Assembly (NCBI GenBank): GCA_043762265.1
Contig: JAYUMV010000209.1
Coordinates: 1-25,390, forward strand
Length of the DNA stretch: 25,390 nucleotides
Direction: 5' to 3'
Source: JANXLO01 sp043762265
GTDB lineage: Bacteria > Armatimonadota > Chthonomonadetes > Chthonomonadales > Chthonomonadaceae
Part shown: piece after piece, positions 7,848-14,490 of the stretch
Layout: the number at the start of each line of letters is the position of its first letter
How positions within the stretch are numbered: position 1 is the first letter of the stretch
Notes under the pieces: generated by a model
What the model was told of the DNA's origin: nothing
Databases searched by the model: none
What the model saw: only the letters and a program-made list of their open reading frames with translations
Position numbers and translations under genes: made by a program

Positions 7848-8951
7848 TTAGTTTACTGGCATCAGGTAGAGAGCGTTTTTGTACTCGAAACTGACGTGTT
7901 TACCATCGGGATTCCACTGGGGAGAGACAAGGTCGGGTCGGTTGAAGTAGAGATCGCTGATTTCGAATTCCGTGATCGTATGCATGTTGCGGCCATCCAG
8001 ATTGCTGACCATCCAGCGGCAAAGATAGCGGGTCGGCTGCTTAAAGGGCCGAGGCAGCTTTTGCAGGATCGCGGAGAGAGGCGTCGTGCGATTCGATTGA
8101 ACGATCCAGAGGAGCCGATCATGCGTTGGCGCCGCCAAGCAGTAGAAACTGGCCGCATCGGCGGGTACGGGCACCGTCCACACCCTGGCCCTTTGATTGG
8201 GATCGTTCAAGTTAAATTCGACGAATGTCTCTACCGGCGAGAGTTTGCTGCCAAGGGTCACTTTCTGTGCGGGCGTGACGATGCCGTCGTAATAACTATC
8301 GCTGCGCGCCACGACACGCCCGGAAGCTTCGACAAAAAGCGGCCAGACATTGCCCGTCATCAAGGGGGCGCCGGTGAGACCGTTTACCACGATCTCCTTG
8401 TCCTTGCGTCCATCGTAATAGTGGAGGGTGGCGACCAGTTTTTTGTCATACTCACACTCGCAGACACTCTGCGCACCTTCGCACCATGTGCCGAGAGCCC
8501 ACATCGGAAGGACACCACTGCTCCGACCATCGCGCAGCGACACGAATTCGGAGGTCATCCTCTTTTTCCGAGGAGCGCCCCTGCGGGAATACAGGAGATG
8601 GATCGTAGCGCGGTCGGGAGAGACGGTAGCTCCCATCGGCTCCGGCAGGGGGGCTATCGGCAGAGGCGTCGCTGCACTCGCCTGGCCGGGCGGGAGCACC
8701 TTCTGCCGGAGCAGCGTCAAAGTATTGCCAGGGGTGAGTTGAAAAAGTAGGATCTCGTCGTTTGTGAGCCACACGTAGTTGCTGATCGAACCGTTGCGGC
8801 GCTCCGGACCTACCCACCTGTCACGCGTGACAAGCGGTACGGCATGATCGAGCAGCCCTTCCCTGGGCGCCAATCGCCAGACTGCGAAAAGAGCCCCGCA
8901 GACCAGCAGAACGAAGAGAACCGCAAATTTGCCGCGAGCCGATTTTGCCAT
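7848..8951 (-). CDS. Membrane-anchored TolB/PD40-type beta-propeller-like protein
   Basis: From the ATG at 8951 the product has 367 residues. Residues about 9-27 (KFAVLFVLLVCGALFAVWRL) are a single N-terminal membrane anchor or uncleaved signal, and the rest is predicted to lie outside the membrane. The body has repeated beta-strand segments, such as GATVSPDRATIHLLYSRR and the C-terminal PQWNPDGKHVSFEYK with LYLMPV, typical of PD40/TolB propeller blades. Such proteins usually bind partners or sugars rather than catalyse. The ORF extends upstream to 9266, but that part overlaps the prepilin-like gene antiparallel in reading sense and is low-complexity, so I reject it. A TATAAT only 7 bases before the ATG, with no Shine-Dalgarno sequence, hints at a leaderless mRNA. 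The gene lies downstream of the riboswitch-controlled prepilin-like gene. The exact function is unknown. Confidence 0.75.
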   Translation of the reverse strand: MAKSARGKFAVLFVLLVCGALFAVWRLAPREGLLDHAVPLVTRDRWVGPERRNGSISNYVWLTNDEILLFQLTPGNTLTLLRQKVLPPGQASAATPLPIAPLPEPMGATVSPDRATIHLLYSRRGAPRKKRMTSEFVSLRDGRSSGVLPMWALGTWCEGAQSVCECEYDKKLVATLHYYDGRKDKEIVVNGLTGAPLMTGNVWPLFVEASGRVVARSDSYYDGIVTPAQKVTLGSKLSPVETFVEFNLNDPNQRARVWTVPVPADAASFYCLAAPTHDRLLWIVQSNRTTPLSAILQKLPRPFKQPTRYLCRWMVSNLDGRNMHTITEFEISDLYFNRPDLVSPQWNPDGKHVSFEYKNALYLMPVN

Positions 8952-8957
8952 GCCAGT

Positions 8958-8963
8958 ATTATA
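8958..8963 (-). promoter_or_regulatory. -10 element immediately upstream of the propeller gene
   Basis: TATAAT on the minus strand ends 7 bases before the ATG, so transcription would begin at or next to the start codon. The -35 region is poor. This is a candidate only. Confidence 0.4.
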
Positions 8964-9042
8964 CACCGTCCGCTCGGGAAACGTCCTTCGACCGGCAACA
9001 AAGCAGGGGAGGATTCCACCACCCGCTGCATTGGAATCTACG

Positions 9043-9834
9043 TCAGTCGCAGAGGCCGTAGTAGGTGCCGTAGTAGTTGCCGTCGGTGGCGGCGTTGGGG
9101 TCAGGATCGTCGCTGCGGCCTCCGGAGGGGCAGACCACCTGCTTGTCGAAGGCGCCGCCGGTGACCACGAATTTGGAGTGGCCATCGGCGAAGACGAAGC
9201 CCGCGCCCCGGCTGTGCCAGGCCTGGTAGTAACCGGGAATGTAGCCGTATTTGGCGTCGGTCCCAAACCACGGCATCATCTCGTCGCGCATGATGCGGGT
9301 GTCGGCAGGAAAAGCGAACTCCGCATCGCTGACGACATGCGTGGTGGCATAGAGGTTGTTGTTTTGCGAGGATTCTCCTGCCACCACCGAGAAACTACCG
9401 GTGTCGAAGCGATAGCTGGAGCCGTAACAGGACTGATAGTTGGAGCGGCCAGGGCATCCATACGTAGGATCCGAAAGGGAGGGGCCGCCCAGATCGTCGG
9501 GGCAGCGGAAGATGTCTTTGTTTTTGGTGTAGGGCAGGATCTCCACTTCGACGCCTTTGTGCAGGGGGTCGCCCGCCCAGGCGCGCGCGCTGGTCGTGGG
9601 ATCCTGAGTGTTGTAGGCGTAGAAGATGGGAAAGCTCTCGTCGTAGTCCTGCACATACATCCGAACCCCCAGACCGATCTGGCGGACGTTGGAGGTGCAG
9701 ACGGTCTGGCGGGCGCTTTCGCGGGCCTGGGCGAAGACCGGGAAGAGGATCGCCGCCAGAATCGCGATAATGGCGATGACGACGAGCAGTTCGATGAGCG
9801 TGAAGGCAAGGCGAGTGTGGGATCGGGTAGTCAT
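9043..9834 (-). CDS. Prepilin-like protein with N-terminal methylation helix and H-x9-DG motif
   Basis: The 263-residue product starts MTTRSHTRLAFTLIELLVV, a class III prepilin leader. Cleavage is expected between Ala10 and Phe11, which places Glu15 at mature position +5, followed by the long hydrophobic helix AIIAILAAILFPVFAQARE. The globular part has paired cysteines (for example CPDD, YGCPGR, SCYG) and ends with H207-x9-D217-G218 (AWHSRG to ADGHSKF), the H-x9-DG signature of DUF1559-type pseudopilins. Those are abundant in Planctomycetota and Armatimonadota. The protein is presumably processed by a prepilin peptidase and held in the membrane or built into a pseudopilus; its actual role is unknown. 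The ATG at 9834 is chosen because the leader starts there, not at the upstream in-frame start at 9921. It is the first gene after a TPP riboswitch and terminator, an unexpected pairing. Confidence 0.9.
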   Translation of the reverse strand: MTTRSHTRLAFTLIELLVVIAIIAILAAILFPVFAQARESARQTVCTSNVRQIGLGVRMYVQDYDESFPIFYAYNTQDPTTSARAWAGDPLHKGVEVEILPYTKNKDIFRCPDDLGGPSLSDPTYGCPGRSNYQSCYGSSYRFDTGSFSVVAGESSQNNNLYATTHVVSDAEFAFPADTRIMRDEMMPWFGTDAKYGYIPGYYQAWHSRGAGFVFADGHSKFVVTGGAFDKQVVCPSGGRSDDPDPNAATDGNYYGTYYGLCD

Positions 9835-9868
9835 GATTGTTGCTCCGTTCTCCTCGAAGGCGGGCAAC

Positions 9869-9901
9869 AAAAAACGCCGCCCTCGGAAAATGGAAGCGGC
9901 G
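9869..9901 (-). terminator. Intrinsic terminator, expression platform of the TPP riboswitch
   Basis: On the minus strand CGCCGC (9901-9896) pairs with GCGGCG (9880-9875), with two further C-G pairs possible beyond a small bulge, and a run of six T follows. It sits about 50 nt after the aptamer and 35 nt before the prepilin-like ATG, the expected place for ligand-controlled attenuation. There is no room for a complete promoter between it and the gene. Confidence 0.8.
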
Positions 9902-9950
9902 AGAAGAGGGCAAGACGCCACACAGGGCGCACATGTCGTTCGGGTATTGG

Positions 9951-10043
9951 CCGCTTTCCTACGCCGGTATGATCCGGTTCAGGTACCAGGGTCGGCCTCT
10001 CAAAAGCCCTCTCAGCCTGTTTTGCAGCAGGCTCCCCTAGCGG
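9951..10043 (-). promoter_or_regulatory. TPP (thiamin pyrophosphate) riboswitch, THI element
   Basis: The minus strand shows the conserved THI-box pattern in order. These are P1 arms CCGCT and AGCGG, TAGGGGAGCC, the CTGAGAGGG core, CCGACCCTG, the ACCTGAACCGGATCATACCGG pyrophosphate-sensor arm (split here by its natural P4/P5 stems) and GCGTAGG. Every landmark of the family is present, so the aptamer looks intact. It binds thiamin pyrophosphate and normally turns off thiamin biosynthesis or transport genes. Here the next gene on the transcript is a prepilin-like protein. Confidence 0.95.
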
Positions 10044-10049
10044 TGGACA

Positions 10050-10066
10050 CGACCGTGTTACGGTCG
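10050..10066 (-). other. Small hairpin in the riboswitch 5' leader
   Basis: CGACCG and CGGTCG form a 6-bp stem with a 5-nt loop just upstream of the aptamer. It may protect the 5' end or help folding. No known function. Confidence 0.4.
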
Positions 10067-10076
10067 CGACTTCGTT

Positions 10077-10105
10077 ATTGTACTCTTATTGTCCCGGAAT
10101 TGCAA
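10077..10105 (-). promoter_or_regulatory. Promoter driving the TPP riboswitch transcript
   Basis: On the minus strand TTGCAA (10105-10100), a 17-bp spacer and TACAAT (10082-10077) form a good sigma70 promoter. It predicts a start near 10070, about 27 nt before the aptamer. Confidence 0.8.
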
Positions 10106-10136
10106 CCATTCCAGGTTGTTTGCCCTGAGAGAGCGC

Positions 10137-10427
10137 TCAAGGAGTGGGCGGAGCCGTACGCCTTTCGAGCACGCGGCGAATAGGGATGTTGGCGACCACG
10201 GCCACGGCATCGTCGGAGCGTTCGAGGGTGACATCAAGCGCGGCTTCGTCGATCTCGACATACTTCGAGAGGACGATCAGAATCTCACGGCGCATCTCCT
10301 CCATCATCGGAGCGGGAATATCCGCCCGATCGTGCATGAGAACAAAGCGCAGCCGATCTTTTGCAACGTGTTTGGCGGATTTCTCGCCCCGCCCGAACAG
10401 GCGGTCAATCAGAGTATTCAACGGCAT
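10137..10427 (-). CDS. minE: MinE, topological specificity factor for cell division
   Basis: The 96-residue product has the MinE arrangement. An N-terminal amphipathic segment (PLNTLIDRLFGR) touches the membrane. The MinD-binding region KDRLRFVLMHDRADIPAP follows, and then comes the helix and dimerising C-terminal domain (EILIVLSKYVEID, VTLERSDDAVAVVANIPI). MinE stimulates MinD ATPase and drives its movement so that the division ring forms at mid-cell. The ATG has GGAGAG upstream. It lies 23 bp after minD and is almost certainly co-transcribed. A short gap and the TPP promoter follow, so the downstream riboswitch gene is a separate unit. Confidence 0.93.
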   Translation of the reverse strand: MPLNTLIDRLFGRGEKSAKHVAKDRLRFVLMHDRADIPAPMMEEMRREILIVLSKYVEIDEAALDVTLERSDDAVAVVANIPIRRVLERRTAPPTP

Positions 10428-10450
10428 AACACACTCTCCAGGGGGGATTC

Positions 10451-11269
10451 TCAGCGAGATTTAGCGGAGAAACGCCGGAGCAGCTTCTCAAAAAAGCCAC
10501 TCTTCTCTTCCAGGTCCAGGAACGGAACCTCTTCTCCGCGCAGGCGACGGGCGATATTGATATACGCTTTACCCGCCATACTGGTGTCCGACATGACCGC
10601 CGGCTCCCCGTGATTCGTAGAGGTGATGATCACCTCATCGTCGGGAACGACGCCGATCAGTTTCACAGAGCTGCCCAGTACCTCCTGCACATCCTCTACT
10701 CCGAGCATCTCCTGGTTTTTTACCATCCGCATGCGAATCCGGTTCACGATCAGCATTGGATTGTGCAACTCTTGCGCTTCCAGCAGACCGATGATACGGT
10801 CGGAGTCACGCACGGAGGCCATCTCCGGGTTGGTGACGACGATCGCTTCGGTCGCTCCAGCAGTCGCGTTCTTAAAGCCTTGCTCGATGCCGGCCGGACA
10901 GTCGATCAGAATAAAGCTAAAGCCTTCCTCCTGAAGGTCCGCCACCAACTGCTGCATCTGCCGGGTCGTGACCGCGCTCTTATCGCGGGTCTGGGCGGCA
11001 GGCAACAGCGAGAGGTTCTGATGTCGCTTGTGCTTGATCAGGGCCTGGCTCAGTTTGGCGCGTCCCTCCACCACGTCCACGATATCGTAGACGATGCGGT
11101 TTTCGAGGCCCAGTGCGAGATCGAGGTTGCGGAGGCCGATATCGGCGTCCATTACGGCGACCTTCTCCCCCATCGATGCCAGTGCGACTCCGAGATTGGC
11201 GGTCGTCGTGGTCTTCCCGACTCCGCCTTTACCTGAAGTGATGACGATCACCCTGCCGGTGTTGGACAT
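10451..11269 (-). CDS. minD: MinD, septum-site-determining ATPase
   Basis: The 272-residue product has the deviant Walker A motif KGGVGKTTT (Lys14, Lys19), the MDADIG switch I region, DCPAG as switch II/Walker B and the NRIR nucleotide-base motif. It ends with a C-terminal amphipathic helix, GFFEKLLRRF, for reversible membrane binding. These are diagnostic for MinD within the ParA/MinD family. It binds the membrane with ATP, recruits a division inhibitor and responds to MinE. The ATG at 11269 fits the family N-terminus; an in-frame GTG at 11302 would add eleven unsupported residues. GAGGAG lies 12-17 bases upstream, a slightly long spacing. No minC is adjacent in the window. Confidence 0.95.
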   Translation of the reverse strand: MSNTGRVIVITSGKGGVGKTTTTANLGVALASMGEKVAVMDADIGLRNLDLALGLENRIVYDIVDVVEGRAKLSQALIKHKRHQNLSLLPAAQTRDKSAVTTRQMQQLVADLQEEGFSFILIDCPAGIEQGFKNATAGATEAIVVTNPEMASVRDSDRIIGLLEAQELHNPMLIVNRIRMRMVKNQEMLGVEDVQEVLGSSVKLIGVVPDDEVIITSTNHGEPAVMSDTSMAGKAYINIARRLRGEEVPFLDLEEKSGFFEKLLRRFSAKSR

Positions 11270-11355
11270 AAAAGAACGACTCTCCTCATGCGAACGATAC
11301 ACACGATGCGGACAGGCCGCAAAAACGGTGCGCGAACAAGCCGCGCCAGACGACT

Positions 11356-11364
11356 AGTATAGCA
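11356..11364 (-). promoter_or_regulatory. Extended -10 promoter for minDE
   Basis: On the minus strand TGCTATACT forms an extended -10 element (TG, one base, then TATACT at 11361-11356), about 87 bp before the minD ATG. No good -35 hexamer is visible, as is common for extended -10 promoters. Confidence 0.55.
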
Positions 11365-11375
11365 CAAACGGTAGC

Positions 11376-11428
11376 AAAAAAACCGCCCGTCATTTTCCTA
11401 TTCCGGAGAGGACGCGCATACGGGCGGT
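11376..11428 (-). terminator. Intrinsic terminator after the PhyH-family gene
   Basis: On the minus strand ACCGCCCGT (11428-11420) pairs perfectly with ACGGGCGGT (11390-11382) around a loop of about 29 nt and is followed by a run of seven T. It separates the dioxygenase gene from the minDE promoter. Confidence 0.8.
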
Positions 11429-11437
11429 CCAGCAGTT

Positions 11438-12205
11438 CTACTCGACGCCGCGCGGGGTCGCGAGGGGATCGACGCCCCGTAGAATCATGCCCTGTCCGCG
11501 GCTCTCGTGGGTCTTGATGGTGGGAGGATCTTCCGGGTCGCGCATCTGGATCAGCACGGTGGTCCGTGCCTCCTGGCTGACATTGACGCCGGAGCCGTGG
11601 ATCGTCAGATACGAGAAGAAGAGCGCATCGCCCGCCTCCGCCTCGCACGGCACGGCGGCCTCGATAGGATACTGATCGAACGGCAGATGCCAGCCCCCCT
11701 CCGAACTGTGCTCCAGGATCCCGAGTTTGTGACTGCCGGGCACGACCCGCACACAGCCTTTTTTGATCGGCGCGGAGTCGAAGTGGATAATGGCCGCGAT
11801 CATGCTATGCCGGTCGTGCGGGAAGTAAGGAGCGTCCTGATGCATCGGGAACGGGGAGCCCTTTTCCGGCGGCTTGATGAACATCTTGGTATGGTGCAAC
11901 TGCACGTTGGGCGAGCCGATGATGTCGGAGGCGACAGCGGTCATGCGCTCGTCCACCAGCAGCTTCGCGAAGGCGGCGGAGTAGAACTGCACATTGTGAC
12001 AGTGCATGATTTTGGTGTCTTTTGCGCCCGGCACTGCCTCCCGGGCGCTGCCCCAGGTCGCATCCATATTCTTGTGCGCGCTCAGCCGCGCCGCCAGGTC
12101 GTGCGTCTCCTGCCGGTAGGCCGCAGCCTCCTCCGGCGTCAAGAGCCCCTTCACCAGGATATAGCCGTTCTCACGATAAAACTCCAACTGTTCCTGACTC
12201 AGCAT
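11438..12205 (-). CDS. Phytanoyl-CoA dioxygenase (PhyH) family Fe(II)/2-oxoglutarate oxygenase
   Basis: The 255-residue product matches the PhyH family in length and layout. It begins with the common LSQEQLEFYRENGYILVKGLL segment, carries the iron-binding HxD pair His122 and Asp124 (FPMHQDAPYF), and has the distal His203 (TIHGSGVN). Arg214 (EARTTVLIQMRDP) would bind 2-oxoglutarate. VPGSHKLG is another family signature. Such enzymes hydroxylate or otherwise oxidise small molecules using oxygen and 2-oxoglutarate; the substrate cannot be predicted from this sequence. The ATG has GGGAG upstream. A terminator follows directly, and the next upstream gene is a degraded GNAT relic, so this gene is probably its own unit. 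Confidence 0.88.
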   Translation of the reverse strand: MLSQEQLEFYRENGYILVKGLLTPEEAAAYRQETHDLAARLSAHKNMDATWGSAREAVPGAKDTKIMHCHNVQFYSAAFAKLLVDERMTAVASDIIGSPNVQLHHTKMFIKPPEKGSPFPMHQDAPYFPHDRHSMIAAIIHFDSAPIKKGCVRVVPGSHKLGILEHSSEGGWHLPFDQYPIEAAVPCEAEAGDALFFSYLTIHGSGVNVSQEARTTVLIQMRDPEDPPTIKTHESRGQGMILRGVDPLATPRGVE

Positions 12206-12290
12206 TGCATCACTCCCTCACATCCGCATTGATGGTTCAGTATACCCCACCGATCAGAGAGGACTTCCCGATATTCCCTTCCCTCAAAGG

Positions 12291-12519
12291 TTATTCTCTC
12301 GGACTTTGGTCCGGTTTCGATAACTGCCTTGTTCTGGTTCCCAGAGCGGCGACCTCCCGCCACTCGTGTTCCAGAAGGGAGTAGATCAACGTATCGTCCC
12401 AGCCCTCTTCATTCCGTCTATTCTGGCGCAGACGGGCCTCGTATTTCAGCCCCGCTTTCTCCTTCAAAGTCGCTTGCCTCGAAATCACGGAGCATTAGGC
12501 GTTCCGTCGTCAGAGTCAA
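12291..12519 (-). pseudogene. Internally deleted GNAT acetyltransferase relic
   Basis: Two pieces of a RimJ/RimL-type GNAT protein sit side by side in different frames. The N-terminal piece, LTLTTERLMLRDFEASDFE (12519 to about 12463), is the usual start of these enzymes. The C-terminal piece, KAGLKYEARLRQ to GWDDTLIYSLLEHEW (from about 12470, stop at 12291), is the usual end. The roughly 100-120 middle residues that hold the acetyl-CoA site are missing, and the junction near 12463-12470 shifts the frame. The N-terminal piece is fused in frame to the upstream methyltransferase. No functional acetyltransferase can be made. Confidence 0.75.
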
Positions 12520-13305
12520 GCCCTCTCTTTCCGCAGGGGCCTCTGTTTCCGGACGCGGCGCACAGACGATCAACTGTCGCGAGGACAGGGATGCATAGGG
12601 TGTTTCGTCGTAATCGCCATAGCGCGCGCGCAGATCGAAGCCATTCGCATGCAGCAATGCTTCGATCTCCTGTGGAAAGAACATCCGCATGTCCAGCATC
12701 GCGGTCCTCTCATCCGACTGGCCTTCGACATGATAGTACCATTGGATATGGTTGATCTGGGTCTTGCTGTCGTAGAGATTGCTTTCCGTGATCGTTACCA
12801 GCCCGCTCCCGTCCGGGTCAGGATAAGAACCCACAGGAAAGCGTCGATCAGGATCACGGGTCAGCATCGCGAGGCTGGGGGTGAAGATCTCGAATGCGAA
12901 CGCGCCGCCCGGCTTCAGGTGCGCTCTCACCTGTGCGAGACATGCCTGGAGATCGCGCCAGTCCAGCAGATGCTGCAGCGAGTTGGCAGGAAAGAACACC
13001 AGCCCAAACTTCCGGTCCAGAGTAAAATCGCGACAGTCCCCCTGCACCCATTCCACGGCGACCCGACGCTCCACCGCTTGCTGTCGGGCCCGCTCCAGCA
13101 TCGGCGCGGCCAGATCGAGTCCCACGACCTCTACGCCCGCTTCCGCCAGAGCGAGCGTCAGTTGTCCTGTCCCGCAACCCAGTTCCAATACGGGTTCGCC
13201 ATACTGCTCCGCAAGGCGTCTGTAAAAGGCAAGTTCGTTCTGTCGATGCAAACCCGGCCACAGCGCGTCATAATGCTGCCCATCGAAATAGATGTTCTCG
13301 TTCAT
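12418..13305 (-). CDS. Class I SAM-dependent methyltransferase with GNAT-derived tail
   Basis: From the ATG at 13305 (AGGAAG upstream) the product has 295 residues. Motif I is ELGCGTG at 41-47, followed by GLDLAAPMLERAR, a QGDCRDF acidic loop and LVFFPANSLQHL. These fit the Methyltransf_25/Methyltransf_11 type fold that transfers a methyl group from S-adenosylmethionine to a small molecule. The substrate is unknown. The methyltransferase fold ends around SSRQLIVCAPRP (residue about 250). A Glu/Pro/Ala linker then leads into the start of a GNAT domain and, after the deletion junction, 14 nonsense residues to the stop at 12418. Either this was once a methyltransferase-GNAT fusion, or two adjacent genes were joined. 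The core domain looks intact, so methyltransferase activity may survive. Confidence 0.8.
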   Translation of the reverse strand: MNENIYFDGQHYDALWPGLHRQNELAFYRRLAEQYGEPVLELGCGTGQLTLALAEAGVEVVGLDLAAPMLERARQQAVERRVAVEWVQGDCRDFTLDRKFGLVFFPANSLQHLLDWRDLQACLAQVRAHLKPGGAFAFEIFTPSLAMLTRDPDRRFPVGSYPDPDGSGLVTITESNLYDSKTQINHIQWYYHVEGQSDERTAMLDMRMFFPQEIEALLHANGFDLRARYGDYDETPYASLSSRQLIVCAPRPETEAPAEREGLTLTTERLMLRDFEASDFEGESGAEIRGPSAPE

Positions 13306-13454
13306 GTCACTTCCTCGTACAAACAAACTGTATCGGCGTAACGATGCGTGTCCGCTACGCTTCTGCATACTCTTCTATTGACAGGAATGCAGACCGAAAA
13401 TGTGCAGCATTTAAGCTTGCCGCTACGGGGGATAAACGTAAAATAATCAAATTG

Positions 13455-13504
13455 AACATCAATATAACATCAAAGTATTAATTTGTTGTTGTTTTGATGT
13501 TATA
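13455..13504. promoter_or_regulatory. Operator-like cluster: two direct half-sites and a perfect 12-bp inverted repeat
   Basis: TATAACATCAAA (13463-13474) and TTTGATGTTATA (13493-13504) are perfect reverse complements separated by 18 bp. A further AACATCAA copy at 13455-13462 repeats the one at 13466-13473 exactly 11 bp away, about one helix turn. The right arm overlaps the -10 TATACT of the promoter. This is the layout of a repressor binding site that can block or loop across the promoter. Confidence 0.7.
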
Positions 13505-13506
13505 CT
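13478..13506 (+). promoter_or_regulatory. Promoter within the operator for the 13525/13566 transcript
   Basis: The -10 TATACT (13501-13506) is good. With a 17-bp spacer the -35 would be TTAATT (13478-13483), a weak match. The predicted transcript starts near 13513, so the leader ORF begins almost at its 5' end. Confidence 0.55.
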
Positions 13507-13524
13507 GCTAGTGAAAGGACATCG

Positions 13525-13569
13525 ATGATGCAACATGACTTCTACTCGGTGCTAAAAGAAAATCAATGA
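13525..13569 (+). CDS. 14-codon leader ORF coupled to the downstream gene
   Basis: AAAGGA (13514-13519) precedes an ATG at 13525 that opens the 14-residue peptide MMQHDFYSVLKENQ. Its stop TGA (13567-13569) overlaps the ATG of the next gene (13566-13568) in an ATGA arrangement. The downstream gene has no clear Shine-Dalgarno sequence of its own, so it probably depends on translation of this leader. The peptide does not look like a standard amino-acid attenuator. The ORF is seen directly; its translation is inferred. Confidence 0.5.
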   Translation: MMQHDFYSVLKENQ

Positions 13570-14270
13570 ATGAAACCGTACGGCCGCTCTTTCTTAGTGA
13601 GGCGGCAAAATTGGTCGACAGATCGCAGGAGGAGTTGCTGAGCGAGGCGCTGGCAGGGCGACTTCAAGTTTCTATCACCCTGGAGAACCTGCTAGCCTGG
13701 AAGGCCACCCAGAAGCAGATGCCGCCTGTATCGACTCCCGTGACAGCTCCGATAGTGGGAGTCGCGACGGGGGGATTGACTCTGGTGATAGGACATTGGA
13801 CTGCCATTCCGCCATTTTCCCATATGTGGCCTGATAAATGGGTCGAACCGTATGCAGAAGCCTACCAGGCAGCAGTCCACGTTGATGGACGCTCCCGAAT
13901 CATCGTGATTGGCCTTGGCCAACGTCGGGCTGCAGGAATGCCGGATCGCGCACGGGCCGTCGTATTCTACCAAAGTCCGCCGAAGGAACGTGCGCTGGTC
14001 GAATTTTCCGGAAACGGAACTCTTCAGACAGCGACCCGTTATGCCTGCCCTATCAAACCGCGCGGACTGCATACGCAACTACGCTCAGGGGACTCGATAC
14101 CGGAAGAGTATGTCGGCATGGAGATCGAAATATTTTCGAGCGTGATCCAGGGGCCTTATGCTGCGAACTCTCTCGCAGTAGTTGCTGAAACGGAGGACAG
14201 AGACACGATGCTGAATGTCATGGCTCGACACGGTGTGATTCGCGGCGTCTATAAAGGCTGGCTTTAGATC
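13566..14270 (+). CDS. Unrecognised protein, possibly with an N-terminal helix-turn-helix
   Basis: I do not recognise this 234-codon gene (233 residues, stop TAG at 14268-14270). Residues about 8-45 (LFLSEAAKLVDRSQEELLSE, then ALAGRLQVSI) resemble the excisionase/MerR-like helix-turn-helix seen in short DNA-binding proteins. The remainder has alternating strands, including IIVIGLGQRRAAG and RARAVVFYQSP, and no catalytic motif that I can name. No signal peptide or membrane segment is visible, so it is probably cytoplasmic. It follows the leader ORF with a 4-nt overlap and lies behind the operator-like repeats. If it binds DNA it could regulate itself, but this is only a guess. Composition is slightly lower in GC than the flanking housekeeping genes. 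Confidence 0.7.
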
Positions 14271-14339
14271 GCGCCCCGCTACGGCCTTTCTGAAGAGAAG
14301 GGAGGTTGCACTTCAGAGTCAAACTTTCCAGTTCAAGGG

Positions 14340-14370
14340 ATTGGCCCGCCTGCAAAAGCAGTCGGGCCAA
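14340..14370. terminator. Hairpin downstream of the 13566 gene
   Basis: TTGGCCCG, one unpaired base and CTGC face GCAG, one unpaired base and CGGGCCAA across an AAAA loop, a 12-bp near-perfect stem. No T-run follows, so termination is only possible. It lies inside the open frame of the remnant below. Confidence 0.35.
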
Positions 14371-14373
14371 GCC

Positions 14374-14490
14374 ATGTTTGCGCCCGAGCAAGACCGATTG
14401 AGTGAGGCAGGGGAGATTCCCTCACTGGCATCGCTCATCCGAGAGCGTGCGGAACAACTCAACCTCAGCAAATCCTGGGAAGCGGTATGA
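14374..14490 (+). pseudogene. Small ORF or gene remnant of unknown origin
   Basis: From the in-frame ATG at 14374 the frame encodes 38 residues, MFAPEQDRLSEAGEIPSLAS to the C-terminal LNLSKSWEAV. The frame is open upstream to about 14235 without another ATG, and that part (FKGLARLQKQSG) has the same charged, helical look. This suggests the 3' end of a larger lost gene rather than a complete small gene. There is no Shine-Dalgarno sequence before the ATG. I cannot name a family. Confidence 0.35.

Larger units (their letters stand above)
13306..13524. other. Divergent intergenic region with operator-like repeats
   Basis: AT-rich spacer between the minus-strand methyltransferase and the plus-strand gene at 13566. 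It contains the operator-like repeats (13455-13504) and the promoter at 13478-13506. A TTGACA at 13378-13383 is not followed by a matching -10. No other coding sequence is visible. Confidence 0.5.

Noticed and set aside
7827..8750. A 307-codon plus-strand frame
   Set aside because: It is antisense to the propeller gene, whose membrane anchor and PD40 repeats are convincing.
8952..9266. N-terminal extension of the propeller ORF
   Set aside because: The extension is low-complexity Pro/Thr/Ala, out of frame within the prepilin-like gene on the same strand. The membrane anchor starts right after the ATG at 8951.
8929..9972. A 347-codon plus-strand frame over the prepilin and riboswitch
   Set aside because: It is antisense to the prepilin-like gene and crosses the riboswitch. 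Gly/Val/Ala repeats are shadow composition.
11507..12232. A 241-codon plus-strand frame
   Set aside because: It is antisense to the PhyH-family gene, which has all iron-binding residues.
13378..13410. TTGACA as a promoter -35
   Set aside because: No acceptable -10 lies 16-18 bp downstream (TGTGCA).
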